Below, piece after piece: positions 1 to 11,435 of a DNA stretch of 64,000 nt; the stretch's first letter is position 1, and each line of letters begins with the position of its first letter. Below the pieces are notes generated by a model. It worked only from the letters and a program-made list of their open reading frames with translations, was not told where the DNA came from and ran no database searches. This DNA is from Lota lota (taxonomy: Eukaryota > Chordata > Actinopteri > Gadiformes > Lotidae): positions 108,517 through 172,516 of the forward strand of contig JACYXH010000122.1 in assembly GCA_026745465.1 (NCBI GenBank), read 5' to 3'. Position numbers and translations under genes: made by a program.

Positions 1-1037
1 AGCTTCTTCATCTCCATGTTCATTGTCTCCTCCAGCTGATCCAGGGATCTCCTCAAGGTCCCTATGTATGACGGAGGATGAACCTCCACCGTTGTCCAGT
101 CCCTGGTGGGTGGAGGATTCTTCAGGGATCTGAAGGTTTAGAGGAAGTGGAGGTGGTCTTCAGTGTGTGAGAGCTGCTTCACCTCTAAGCTTCTATTGGT
201 CAGATCTTCTATATCCTGCTCCAGCTCTTTGATGAGGTCTTCAACTTGTTTCTCTGTGGATTTCAATCGCTCTTTAACCGTTTGGTTGAAATCATCCTGC
301 CACTTTTCAATGTAGCGCATCAGAGCAGTGAAGACCTGCATACCATCAGCTATCTCTCTGTCTGCGTCTGCTTTGCTGCGGTCCGCTGTGTCTGCAATCT
401 CCTGAATCTTTAGTTTTCTCTCCTGGATCATCTGCCGAACTTCAGACTCTATCTTCACCAGCTGGGCCGTCTTCACTTCATATTCCTCCTTTAGAGGTAC
501 AACAGGATGGGACTTGTGGTCCGTCACTGTGCAGAACTGACACACACACACCTGTTCAGTCTGGCAGAAGAGCTCCAGAAGTCGGTCGTGTTTCTTACAC
601 ATCCTGTCTTCCAGACGGTCCATAGCCTCGACCAGCCGATGTTTCTTCAGGACTGCGACTCTCTGATGTGGCTCCAGGTGGGTTTGGCAGTAAGAGATAA
701 AACACACTAGGCAGGACTTCACAGCCTTCAGCTGGGTCCCAGTACAGATGTCACAGGGAACTTCTGCTGGTTCAACACAAGGCTGCTCTTTGACTCGTAC
801 AGAACTTCTAAACTGATCAATCATCTCTGAAAAGAGATTATTGACCTGTAAATCAGGTCTTGTCTGGAACAGCTTGTTGCAAACAGGACATTTATACTGG
901 ACTTGGTCATCCCAGAAGTTTGTAATACAGGTTCTGCAGAAGTAGTGTCCACATGGTGTGGAGACTGGGCTGTTGAACACATCCAGACAGATGGAACATG
1001 AAAAGTTCTCTTCAGACCAGGAAGTAGCAGAGGCCAT
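1..1037 (-). pseudogene. TRIM copy 1, RING/B-box/coiled-coil, nonsense codon, runs off the window
   Basis: The start at 1037 (MASATSW) is followed by a C3HC4 RING with key residues CSIC, CGHYFC, CRTC and CPVC, a B-box 1-like Cys cluster (CDIC...CLVC), a B-box 2 (CKKH...CVCQFC...DHKSH) and a coiled coil. The reading frame stops at 138-140, where the sister copies read Gln in HLHFLQTF; here CAG is TAA, two substitutions. In-frame homology continues past the stop to base 1 (NPPPTRDWTTVEV and MEMKKL), so the B30.2 end lies outside the window. An acceptor CTAG lies just before GA-ATG and a GTGAGT donor at 1142-1147 marks a 108-nt 5' UTR intron, as in copy 4. RING TRIMs are usually E3 ubiquitin ligases; this copy could make only a truncated protein. 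A pseudogene is likeliest. Confidence 0.8.
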
Positions 1038-1147
1038 TCCTAGACACAGACGACAAGGTTTATGTATTGAGCAATTCCATTATTTTTCTAACTCTATAAA
1101 GGCAAGAGTGGTTTTAACTTCTGTCAAAGTTGTGTTGTTTTACTCAC

Positions 1148-1400
1148 CTTTTTGTGATTTCTCTCTGTCAGAATTATTTTTCCAAAATGCGTAAATGTTT
1201 TCTCATGAAAGAGAGAACTGCTTCCACGTCGGGTGGCTTTGGATTCTATGAAGCTTACGTTTTGTTTCCTGAACAGCACGTCCTCTACTCTCCTCCCTTA
1301 ACTCCTGGCACCTCCCCTAACTCCTGGCTCCTCCCCTAACTCCTGGCTCCGCCTCCACAAACTCACAGTTTACTGACGTTTCGTCTTTCACACTCTGATT
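1148..1400 (-). promoter_or_regulatory. 5' UTR exon and upstream flank of TRIM copy 1
   Basis: On the minus strand a 5' UTR exon ends at 1148 before a GTGAGT donor. Upstream lie a GAAAGAGAGAACTGC block, GTTCAGGAAAC and a short tandem repeat built on AACTCCTGGCTCCTCCCCT (about 1297-1355). The same order occurs upstream of TRIM copy 4 (42448-42660), so this is a conserved promoter-side block. I see no TATA box. The GAAA-rich block resembles an interferon-response element only loosely. Confidence 0.45.
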
Positions 1401-2960
1401 CACTGTGTAGGCTACTTCAAATGCGTTGATGTGTGTTCAAATATGTTCAATCTTTAAAAGACAAAACACTGATCGAGAGTGTTTTGTCTGTCTCGTGAGA
1501 CATGAGACATTGTGGTGATTTAATGGTGATTTGCTGTTAACTGTAACTGTGATTAAGAGATATACAAAAACAATTGACTCAACCTTTCCTGAGCCTGGTA
1601 TTTTTCCCTACAGTCTTCATAAAAACAACCCTCTCCCTGTATACCCAGGTTATGTTTGCTATTATGGTTTGTTATTCAATATTGAGTAAACACTGATAGT
1701 TATAAAAGGCTCATCTCCCAGACTCTAACCTCATAAAACAGCTGCATCATGTGACTCAGAGGGCAGACGAACCAGACCAACAAGTTCACTATTCAGAGAC
1801 AGTCACTGCCAGCGCAGAGACAGCAAACCAAACGTAACATAGGCCGTGGCAGTTCACAATGTCACATTATCATTGGTGGTGGATTATGGGTAGCTTTAAC
1901 GTGCCAGGGACAAACAGTGTGAAAATCTAAAGTGAACGCCAACTGGTATCCGTGGTTTAGTTCTAGTTGTTATTTAGGGTTATCAAGGTGTGCATTGAGC
2001 ATCAGAGAATTATGTTCCATTAATCCATTGCAGTCATACATAATTTCAGTCCATCGATTTCCTTCTATTCCTTCAAGCCAATTGAATGGGTGGAGTCTGC
2101 TTTCCCTCCTGGCTACGTAGCCAAGCAGGTGACCAGTCACCGTAGACTCACCTTATGGCGACGCTTCAGCTGAATCAATCACCGGAGTTATTACAGAACT
2201 AGCTAATTAAAGAGCTTTCTACCTGTGTTGTCTTGACAGCCATATGAAACTCATAACAACAATAACTGGACCTTCTCTTTGTTACTCTTTCACCGCAGCC
2301 ATTAGTTTGGTTCAAAATGATGAGAAATGCTCAAGTGTCTAAAGAAACTCATCCAAACCCCATCCACCCACGACCTTATCAAGCAGAATCATTTTGATTC
2401 CTTTCTAGACAAAAGAAAAGGCAAAAAGGGAGAGAATAACAATCACATTTTGGACAATAGGATTGCTGACTCAAAGTTACTTGCAGTCAAGTTGTAAGGG
2501 AAAATCAAACAGGCTGTTGGAGCTGGTCCCAACCCACTATCAGAATTTAAAAAATGCATTCTGGCTGACGTGTAGCTTCCATTGAGGGGCTTGATTGCAG
2601 ATCAGGTTTTCACCGTCTCTGGGGTGGAGCCAGAACATTTGATTGACGTAACCTGATGACCCAGAACTGCCAGTAACAGTTAGCGCATGCAATAGCATGT
2701 GTTTAACAGAGGGCGATTTGAGTCCATATTTACATACGTTTTAAAAAATGTTATGCATTTAAGTTGAGATTTAGACCAGGAAGACTTCACATAAACGTTC
2801 ATCCAAACAAACAACATAAAATGAGAAAATAGTTTTTGGCAATGATGGCTGTGTGATGTCATCATATTAGGTTCTTAATGACCCTGTTATACACACACAA
2901 ACACAGGAAACACACACACACTAACAGGGGTCACCAAACCAACAAGTGGGCATGAAACCA

Positions 2961-2964
<4 letters not shown>
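1401..2964. other. No recognisable gene
   Basis: AT-rich intergenic sequence. Open frames are short and show no domain, and I see no RNA gene or clear tandem repeat. Confidence 0.5.

Positions 2965-3039
<75 letters not shown>
2965..3039. repeat. (CT)n microsatellite
   Basis: An uninterrupted CT dinucleotide run of about 75 bp. It produces Arg-Glu alternating spurious frames on the minus strand. Confidence 0.95.
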
Positions 3040-3041
<2 letters not shown>

Positions 3042-3049
3042 CAGAGGAT

Positions 3050-3145
3050 CGTGCGGTCAGCCCAGCGCAGGAAGAGCCAGAACAAAATAATTGTACTGCT
3101 GTATACTTGTAAATGACATGTGACAATAAAGAATCTTGAATCTAG
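3050..3145 (+). repeat. Possible LINE 3' tail
   Basis: The segment ends in GACAATAAAGAATCTTGAATC, a kind of ending common at the 3' end of fish non-LTR retrotransposons (AATAAA followed by a short repeated tail). No coding part is left. Confidence 0.35.
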
Positions 3146-3359
3146 AATTGCAATCTGAGACGGCACTGCATCACTGTATGGAACATATCCAGTGGGTTCA
3201 GAGGTCAAATCAAAGTGCAGAGCGTCTGAATTACCAAGAGGGGAGCTATAATGGTTCTGTTGGACCGGTCCTGTTCGGAACAAGAGGAGTACCATACGCT
3301 GTTGCATGGATTCTTGGTAAAGAAAAGAAACCCTTCAGATTCTGAAACCCTAAACCCTC

Positions 3360-3591
3360 TGAATACTGAATGACACCACAATACAATGTTTGTAAACTTT
3401 ACTGATTTTAATAAAAGGGAAAAAGGTGTGTTTGTGTGTGTTGCTGAACAGTAATGTAGAAATGTTTTATGGATCCATTTTCATAAGATAATAATCCAGA
3501 CTATATTTCTTTAAGTTTCTGCTTCTGAATAATGAATGACATCACATTACAATGTTTGCACACTTGACTGATTTTAATAAAGAAAGACTGT

Positions 3592-3622
<31 letters not shown>

Positions 3623-3630
3623 GGGGGGAA
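3360..3630. repeat. Tandem duplication of about 170 bp, ending in (TG)n and poly-G
   Basis: The block around ACAATGTTTG...ACTGATTTTAATAAA occurs near 3370-3415 and again near 3540-3583. The second copy ends in a TG run (about 3589-3606) followed by 23 consecutive G (3606-3628). Confidence 0.75.
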
Positions 3631-3949
3631 GAGGAGAAGGAGGAGGAGTAACACACAGGAGGATCCTGTGTGGACTCCTCTCCTCCCAGGGATGCTAGGA
3701 GGCCAGGAGGTGCAGGGGGAACACACATGAATAATTAAGGCTTTATTGTTCATTAGTTTGTCACAAAGATAACGGTGATAGCAACTTTAGCTAACTCGCC
3801 GAGCAGGTCTCACTTGTGACACCAATGTAATAACCAGTCAATATTAACATATTATTGTAATAATATATATATAGTAGTACCCAATATTTATTTGGTACAA
3901 ATCTGGTTACTGTAGGGCCGTGACCAACGCCAAAATAAGAAGACACAAA

Positions 3950-3954
<5 letters not shown>

Positions 3955-4002
<48 letters not shown>
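3955..4002. repeat. (CA)n microsatellite
   Basis: A nearly pure CA dinucleotide run. Confidence 0.95.
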
Positions 4003-4003
<1 letters not shown>

Positions 4004-4461
4004 GATTGACAGGTACAACACTGTAATACATGTGCACGGAACAACTGAAATAACGGAAAACGATCAGCAAACCCATAACAGACTGACTCTGAGGCCCAGG
4101 GTCGCTACATTATGTACACAGTCTTTTACTTTTGCCCTTTCATTCCCTTTTTTTCTTCTTTTTTTTGCTCCAAATCAAATAGCTTAGCTTGCGTTTTATC
4201 TCCTAGTTGGTTGGCCTGGTTCCAGGCTTAAAACTGTGTTTGAGGATTTTCTGAAACGTCTGTGGACTGAACGAATGCGAGATTCCCTTCTGTAATCTGA
4301 GCCGCCCCAAAAGAGGGCTATTGCTGTCGAGCTCTGTAAGTAGGAATCGACAGACTACCTTGTCATTCTGAGGGAGCGGGGTGCATGCCGACGGCTGACC
4401 TTGTCGATAATAGTTTAGTATTGGTACATTGAAAGTGTTGAATATATTGCTGCTGGTTAAC

Positions 4462-6227
4462 ATGGAGCTATGCGGTGCACTCTGCTTGCTGTGGGCCATC
4501 CTGGGAGTACTAGCTGGTAGGTGGTTGTGTTTTGCACCACACTGAACCGCGCCTCACTCCTCACACACGCGCTTTACGTAATCGTCTGAATAGGATTTCA
4601 TACTCAAACATGTACGCTACGAGCTTATATCGGTACGTCTGTGATCGTAGAGATACGCTATTCAAGGTTTGACATTGAATGTAACAATATAGACAGAGTC
4701 TATATATATAGTTGTTATATTAGGGGTGTTGGCAAGCAGGCAAAGAGGCCTACTTGCTCGACTGACAGCTGTGTTCCACACCGTGGACACTAGAGCCGGG
4801 CATCAGGGGCCCCACCCGCATGCCCGTTCTACACGGCAGAGAACTGCTTCATGTGTTTCTTTTGTCTGCGTCTCATTTTCCGCTGAAAAGATGGACTGTT
4901 GACGTCATTTGTCTGAGAGGCAAAATCCCAAAACAAAAATGTTGTCCGTATAGGTCAACTGTTTTTAGTTGCATACTTCATGGGTAATCCATCAAGGTGT
5001 AGTTAGTTAGAAGTTGGCTATTGGACAGATGTATTTTATTTTGTTTGATATTTAAAGTATGGTCAGACTGTTAAGAGTCCAATTGATTAGTTGGGTATGG
5101 TGACCCTGGTTAGAGTCCAGTTTATCCTTGTTGTTGTTTTTGTGGTATATTTGCACTCCAAAGTCTGCAAATAAAACCCAATTTAAAGATCATCGCCCTG
5201 TGTCCTGGTTGTTTGAGGAGCCCAGTAAAGCCACCTAGGTGGAGTGTGGCAGGGAACATTGCAACGGTGAATAAACATAACGTCAATACAACTTTGATAG
5301 CCTACATTAACTCGTCCTTGAACACGATTTCTGCTTGAGTCCAATTCCCCGGCGATGGTGGTGAAGACACAAACCCCCGTGTTCCCACGCTACTCCAACG
5401 CGTCATCAAACTAGGCGTTGTGTTGTTGTTCAGATGAAGACACCCCTTGTGGCAGAAGATACACATACCATTAAGGGGTGAGGTAACATTCTAGTAGAAG
5501 AACAAAAATGTCCTTCAGTAACTAAAACTGCACTATAACATTTCTACTGCAGCTATTTACTGCATTGACAATATCTGAACTGCAAAGTTTCTCAAGAATT
5601 AAACCAGCCTATCCACAAGTAAATCCATCCAGGGAATCTTTCAACCCACGTTTCAATCACCAACTGTGATCCTATGCTACATGTTATTCCCTCTCTCTTT
5701 CAACCCACGTTTCAATCACCAACTGTGATCCTATGCTACATGTCATTCCCTCTCTCTTTCAACCCACTTTCCATATCTATCGTTTCTGATGTGTCCATTA
5801 AATAAAATATGAGAGGGTCTGCTTGATATTTAAGGCTGTTTCCTTCTCATAATGTTTTGTTTTTGATACATTCAACTAAAAGACTGAAATGTTATAAAAT
5901 GTTTCACGTAACAATCGTTTTTGGTTTTTGCTGTAGCTCAAGAAGAAACTAAATATTTGGAAGTGGATCAAAAGCTCACCTTGGAGACAGACGTTTCCGC
6001 TGTTCCGAAACCAATCAGGAGCATCGCATGGAAACACGGCTCCAGCTTGGTGGTGGATTGGACTTCACCGAACCACCTGATGTACTTTGGGTCATTCAGA
6101 GGACGCACAACGTTGGATACACAAACCCTGCGGTTGGACATCGATCGTGTGACCTTGGCTGATAGCGGAACGTTCTCTTTGGAGACGGACTGTGGAACAT
6201 ACGGGACTTATAACGTTAAGGTCATCA
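4462..6227 (+). CDS. Immunoglobulin-superfamily receptor fragment, CD2/SLAM-like V domain
   Basis: Exon 1 (4462-4516) encodes a signal peptide, MELCGALCLLWAILGVLA, in good start context (AACATGG), and ends at a GTAGGT donor in phase 1. Exon 2 (5937-6227, 291 nt, phase 1 at both ends, acceptor TTTTTGCTGTAG, donor GTAAGT) encodes about 97 residues of Ig V type: IAWKHG in strand C and LADSGTFSLET in strand F. The intradomain cysteines are absent; the strand B position reads LTLETDV and the strand F position is Ser/Leu. A V domain without the disulfide is typical of the first domain of CD2, CD48, CD58 and SLAM proteins, so a cell-surface adhesion or signalling receptor is the best guess. I found no second Ig domain or transmembrane exon, so the gene may be partial; a tiny phase-compatible terminal exon may lie at 9756-9790. 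Exon structure is seen; the family is inferred. Confidence 0.7.
4517..5936 (+). other. Intron 1 of the Ig-like gene
   Basis: A 1.4-kb stretch bounded by GTAGGT and GCTGTAG. It contains a tandem duplication of about 60 bp at 5638-5768 (units starting TTTCAACCCACGTTTCAATC; two copies and part of a third). Nothing else is recognisable. Confidence 0.6.
5638..5768. repeat. 60-bp tandem duplication
   Basis: Two nearly identical units around CACCAACTGTGATCCTATGC, followed by the start of a third. Confidence 0.85.
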
Positions 6228-6984
6228 GTAAGTATGTGTGTATGCTAGCGTTTGTGTGTGTGTTGTGCCTGTGTGTGTGCGTATGTATGTGTGTGTGTCG
6301 GTTGGTGTGAGGCAAAACGTTTATCCCATTTCAATGAACAAATGCAACAAAGTCAATAGAATAGAATAGGACTTTAATGTCCTATAGGATATTGGGACGA
6401 AATGTAACCAAACCTGCTTGCAGTTCGCATTTATATGAAAAGTACTTTTAATATTTTCTTCTTTTACATGTTTGTTAAAAGAATAACCTTTTTGTACGCG
6501 TTGCGTTTGGCCAGGGGGTATAACACGCCGTCCTGAGGGCAGAGCTTTAACCTCTCCATGGTGTCCCTCACTAAGCCCCTATCTCTCCTGTGAACTGCAG
6601 ACAGAGTTAGAAACGATAGACGGCACAACATTAAGCACAAATGTAACGAGAGAGAGAGATTGTATAGAGGTTGAATAAAACAAGTGTGTGGTCTTAGCAT
6701 TAGTCTGACATGGTGAGATGTGACACTGTACTTCAGGGGTCAGGGGTGCAGATACACAACGATAGGAAGACCTCATCTCTGTTCTGTTTTGTTGATTTAA
6801 TTTGATTATTTGAAGGATCCCCATTAACTGATGCCATGGCAATCAACTTATCTTCCTGGGGTCCACACCTGACTAATGTACATACATAAGACACTACATG
6901 AAAAAACTTAAATTGCACTAATATACATTAATTTACGTCAATATTAAGTAATATAAAAAAATCCAACGCTTGCACTGATATGAA

Positions 6985-6986
6985 TT

Positions 6987-7023
<37 letters not shown>

Positions 7024-7080
7024 CATATATACATTCATATATATATATATAAATTACATATATATACAATCATATTCAAA
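6985..7080. repeat. (AT)n microsatellite region
   Basis: TA dinucleotide runs with short interruptions. Confidence 0.9.
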
Positions 7081-7199
7081 GCCAGTCAACACTGATCATA
7101 CAATTAGGTATAATAATAGTAAAAAAAAAAGAGTAAATATAAAGACCATAGCTGACATGACATGACATGACATGGCTGACTGAGCAATCTCCCGAGCCC

Positions 7200-7345
7200 C
7201 GCGTCCGCTTCGCCTCCTCCTCTTCCCTCGCAGGTGTTTCTTATGGCGTTGAGTGCCCCGCTCAGCGCTAATGGTAGTAGCGGTGGTGGTAAACCCCTTC
7301 TACCAGCGCTCCCCTGAGCCGCCTGGGGCGCTGCGCTGGAGCCAG
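7200..7345. repeat. GC-rich segment related to 31655-31780
   Basis: Both segments contain CAGCGCTCCCCTG, a CTGGG block and CGCTGCGCTGGAGCC in the same order and orientation. The function is unknown; the 31.7-kb copy has an open frame, this one does not. Confidence 0.5.
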
Positions 7346-9755
7346 GTTGCCACAATAGCAACGGATAAGCGTAGAATATTTTGAACACGACACGTTTTAC
7401 GAATTACAATACTACATGTTTTATTAAATTAGTGTTTACCTCGGCTTTCTTCCTGATCATGGTCCAGAGCATCGATTTTCCACATGGCTAAAGGAGACGC
7501 TACGTGAGTTTTTGTGGTCAAATGTATATCTACACCCTATGTACATGATCTAGATCAACCCCGATCCCATTAGTTTAAATAGTACCTGTTGGCGATGTTC
7601 AGTTCATCCCGGGGCCTCGGTTTAACCCTTTGGTTGTGGAGTATTTCACATTCAGTTCTCGCTCAGATTATTCCTTAATGGAAGTTTGCAACATCCAGAG
7701 CCAAACAGGGCTTTCTATCACAGCTGAATGCGTATAAGAGCATGTCCATTAAATTGTATTTTCCAATGTATATTTCTACTGAAAACAAAATGGACTCCAC
7801 AACATCAAGTCCTTTACAAAAGGCTGACTTTTCAGACCACTGTCCGGCTCAAGTTGATATCTGTGAGAGTGCGGTCATTTCCGCTGTCACGGTAAAATAA
7901 TGACATCATCTTGTTCTTTTGTTTCTCCTCATCTTGTTGAAAGCAACAAGACAATCCAGGCAAAGGTCAGTTGCTGTGGTTACCAAGTAAAAGCTAAGTG
8001 CTGAAAGCATGAATGATGATTGTGATTCATAAACTGTAGACAAAATGTACATATTGTTGAAATATTATTCTACTGTTGCCAACATTTATTTTCCCTTTGA
8101 ATTTATAATTTCGTTAAAGAGAGCACAGCAGTGGTGACCGGGTTAAAAGTTAGTTTCAAAATCAACATTTAATTTGACGATTTGACCGTATGATATATAT
8201 TTCCAATACTAAACCAACTTTCCTAGCTTTTGTCTTTAAGTACAGCTTTTGGTTTATTTCATTTAGTTTTCTTCTAGTATTCCATGCCTACTGTAAGCCT
8301 TGTGCCTAAATTGTAGGCATGAGGTATGGTTTTAACTCTGCCACCAGTTATTTGTCCACATCATGCCAGGATTTGCGACTTTAAAATCTGATCACAATGT
8401 GACCAACCATCCTATCAGATATTCAGCAGCTTTTGAAACAAAAATGGTTCACTAATTCACGTTGCTAGCAACAGTAACACACCAAATATGTTATCTCTTA
8501 GGGCGGCATTCTGCCTGCTGGTGAGTCTCAGGGATCTTCATGACAGTTTAAATAGTGACGAATTATAAAGAATGCAATAGTTTGTTTCCAGATGACGTCT
8601 CACCAGTGAAGCGAACATGAGAATGAGGGCAGGAAGTGTTCACTGGAGGAAGATTGATGTTTCTTGGCGGTTGATCACGCCTAATGGTTTAATGATATGA
8701 TGCTATCTAGCTAGGTTAATTAGGCTAACGTTTACCGTTGGTACAACACATCCTTAGTATAGTGACTTGGAAGCATTTTGACTTCAACTTGTTTTACCCA
8801 ATTTATGAACCCAGCCGCACACAAAAAGAGTAATATGCCCCGAGGCTTTTGAACGCTTTAATTTGATCTCTGGTGTAATACGATGTCTCCAGTTCAAGAT
8901 CATTTACAATGTCTACTGACTTGATGGCATGTTAACTGTTATTATTGTGTGACATTATTATTTTTATACAATACGGATCAATTCGATTCCATTATTGGAT
9001 TCAGTTTAATCGAATGTGTGCTCAGTCCAGGAGCTTGGGGAAATAAAGGATTTCCAGCGACTTGATTTAAATATCTTTAACCCAGGACAAGAAAGATGTG
9101 TTGGTACGACACATTTACAAGCGCTTGATACTGATTGTTTCCACACTGTTTTAGCAACGATACCTGGGAGAATGTCCTCAGTAACCAATAAGAAACAAAA
9201 AACACTAAATGCTGAAAGTATGAATGAAAATCTAGATTTTGAACCGTAGAACACATATTGTTTTAATATTATTCTACTGTTTCCAAAATATATTGTTTTC
9301 GCTTCACCTAGGATCAAATTACAAAAAGGACCGAGCATGATGTCATCTTTAGGAGAGCATAGCAAAAGAGAGGTGACATTTAGCACCACTAGCTTCTTAT
9401 AGCACTACTAACTATGAAATGAATCAATAAATCAACAGCTAATAGTACAGGTGAGGCAAAAACAAACTTTCTCAAACGACACAAGTGAGCCAACCTGCAC
9501 CATGGTTGATAGGTCATCTGGTTAAAAAACATAGAAACATTAGACAATGTTGTCACTATATGTCTGTATTGACCCATTTGTAAGTGTGCAAGAAGAAAAT
9601 GGAAATAGAATAACTAAATAGGGTCATATCAAATACTTTGTTTATAAACAAGTTGTTGACTGACCCAAATATGGAAATAAAGTAATAACGTGAATACATA
9701 TTTAAAGTCCAGTGGCTTTTAGTGTTAATTGCATGTGTTTGTGTGTCTTTCACAG

Positions 9756-9790
9756 ACCCTGGTGTTTCGGAGACGGGGAGCAAAGATTGA
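9756..9790 (+). CDS. Candidate terminal exon of the Ig-like gene
   Basis: After TCTTTCACAG, 35 nt remain open in the phase left by the Ig exon and encode PGVSETGSKD then TGA. The phase match is the only support. The distance (3.5 kb) and the missing membrane segment argue against it. Confidence 0.2.
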
Positions 9791-9831
9791 AAGTAGTCAC
9801 ACAGTGACCACTAGATTGTTGCTGTCTACAG

Positions 9832-9870
9832 TCAGAGGCGTCCTAATAGCATCTATTAGGACGCCTCTGA
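9832..9870. repeat. Perfect 18-bp inverted repeat
   Basis: Arms 9832-9849 and 9853-9870 (TCAGAGGCGTCCTAATAG and its exact reverse complement) are separated by three bases, CAT. It could form a cruciform or hairpin. No tRNA or miRNA context is apparent. Confidence 0.9.
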
Positions 9871-9935
9871 ATGTCCAACACGTTGATGGGACTGCAGATG
9901 ACCACACCACGTTTCTCTCAACAAGAACAACATGA

Positions 9936-11099
9936 TTCCTCACAGAATCATCTGTAAATTAGCCACCAAAGATCGGACATATGGATGTCTGCAGTCATAG
10001 CTGAAAGTGGAGAGGGATTTCCTGTTTTCCACACAGTTTGGGTGAATTTGCCATTGTTACAACATATTTCAGCATGTATATAGCTTAGTGTTTTTATTTT
10101 GTTTTGTTCTGTGCCACACTAAATCAACTGGAGCTATAGCTCTCTCCATCTTCTGTGGCGCTAACACCACTAACGCAGCCTGTGCTATTCACTAGTTCAC
10201 ATCAATGAACAGTGCCCCGCTGCTTGCTCTCCAAGTCTAGTGTTATTTGAATAACCACGCAGTTGTGAAGGACAGTTGGGACACAGTGACAAATCAAGGA
10301 CCAACTTGCAGAGAAGATGGGACAGGAATTGAAATGTGTCCGCCTTGACAACTTGAAGTCATTTTGTACCAAGAGTCAAAGTAACTACAAGAGTAACTAA
10401 CTATTCTCAAACAATGTATAGAGAGCCATAGCATCTTAATGTTAAAATGTTTGTGAATACTTAAGTCATTTTGTATTTGGTTTGATCCCAGTACAGCCGC
10501 AAACCAGACTTCAATGATAGAGTTGCACACTGTTTCATCATGTTTCTTAATATTTGTTTGTTGGAATTTGTAATTCCTCATACTTTTATTTTATAAATAC
10601 CATTTAATAACATGAACGTAGTAAATATTTTTGGTAACACACAAGTGTGTATGTGTGTGTGTGCGTGCGTGTGTGTACATACATGACAATTGTTGGAGCA
10701 AATGAATAACTGGTGAGTGGCTGGAATAAAAGCGAAGACAAATGGATATCCGTAGATGATTTATTTCATACGCTGCAGCACATAAAAGACACCGTTTCAA
10801 AGGCAACTCCACGCCGAGCAGAGAAGCCCTTTTTGTAGAGAGAGGTAAACATTCACTAACGGGTACAAGGTACAGTCAAGGTTGGACACATGATCGGGGA
10901 GAGGAGCTTTTCTCAGGAGTCTCATGAGAACAGAGCACAACGCAGGATGGGGGAAACCGGCAGCTTCACAGAGGTAGACAGTTGCAAAGACATAAGCCAC
11001 TATGGAGTGCACACAACTACTTGATCACCTCAACTAGTTAGTTAAGCGGGCTGACCTCGGAATAGGGCCTGGAGTCATTTTCCATCACACGATGCAATG
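9936..11099. other. No recognisable gene
   Basis: Short frames only, with a brief TG-rich patch at 10645-10680. No domain, RNA gene or transposon end is recognised. Confidence 0.45.
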
Positions 11100-11435
11100 A
11101 AATGTTATGTTGTCATTCATAATTAGTATAGACTAATAAAAATGTAATAAATTAATTACTTTCTACTTGCTATAAACATTTACAAATTGATATTGATAAA
11201 TGTACAAAAACATTCTGTCAATCAGACATTGATCAATGTAGAATATAGAATCGAATCTTGTATATGGGGTATATTTTATAACAGGCAGGGTTATTTTCTT
11301 AATGAATTTATCCTTGTTAAAATACAGCAGTACAACATTCATGCAGTTCTCTCAGATCTCACATAGTAGAGATTCTAAATCATGAAACATTAGTTATTTT
11401 TGGTTGTTTGATATTTTTCTTATCAAACAAAGGTC
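11100..11435 (-). other. 3' flank of TRIM copy 2, shared with copy 3 and the 24-kb remnant
   Basis: The sequence runs parallel to 24030-24325 and 33480-33819 (shared blocks ATTGATCAAT, GCAGTTCTCTCAGATC, AGTACAACATT). These flanks mark the boundaries of the duplicated TRIM block and probably hold the 3' UTR. Confidence 0.6.

Larger units (their letters stand above)
6228..9755. other. Long stretch without a supported gene
   Basis: This could be the intron or 3' flank of the Ig-like gene. It holds a (TG)n-rich patch at 6230-6300, an (AT)n microsatellite at 6985-7080 and a GC-rich patch at 7200-7340 that has a relative at 31655-31780. I searched by eye for an Ig C2 or transmembrane exon and found none. 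Confidence 0.5.

Noticed and set aside
2921-3307. Frames with Arg-Glu repeats on the minus strand
   Set aside because: They are read-through of the (CT)n microsatellite.
7484-7510. Possible first exon ATGGCTAAAGGAGACGCTAC before GTGAGT
   Set aside because: Seven codons and a donor occur by chance too often; no following exon was found.
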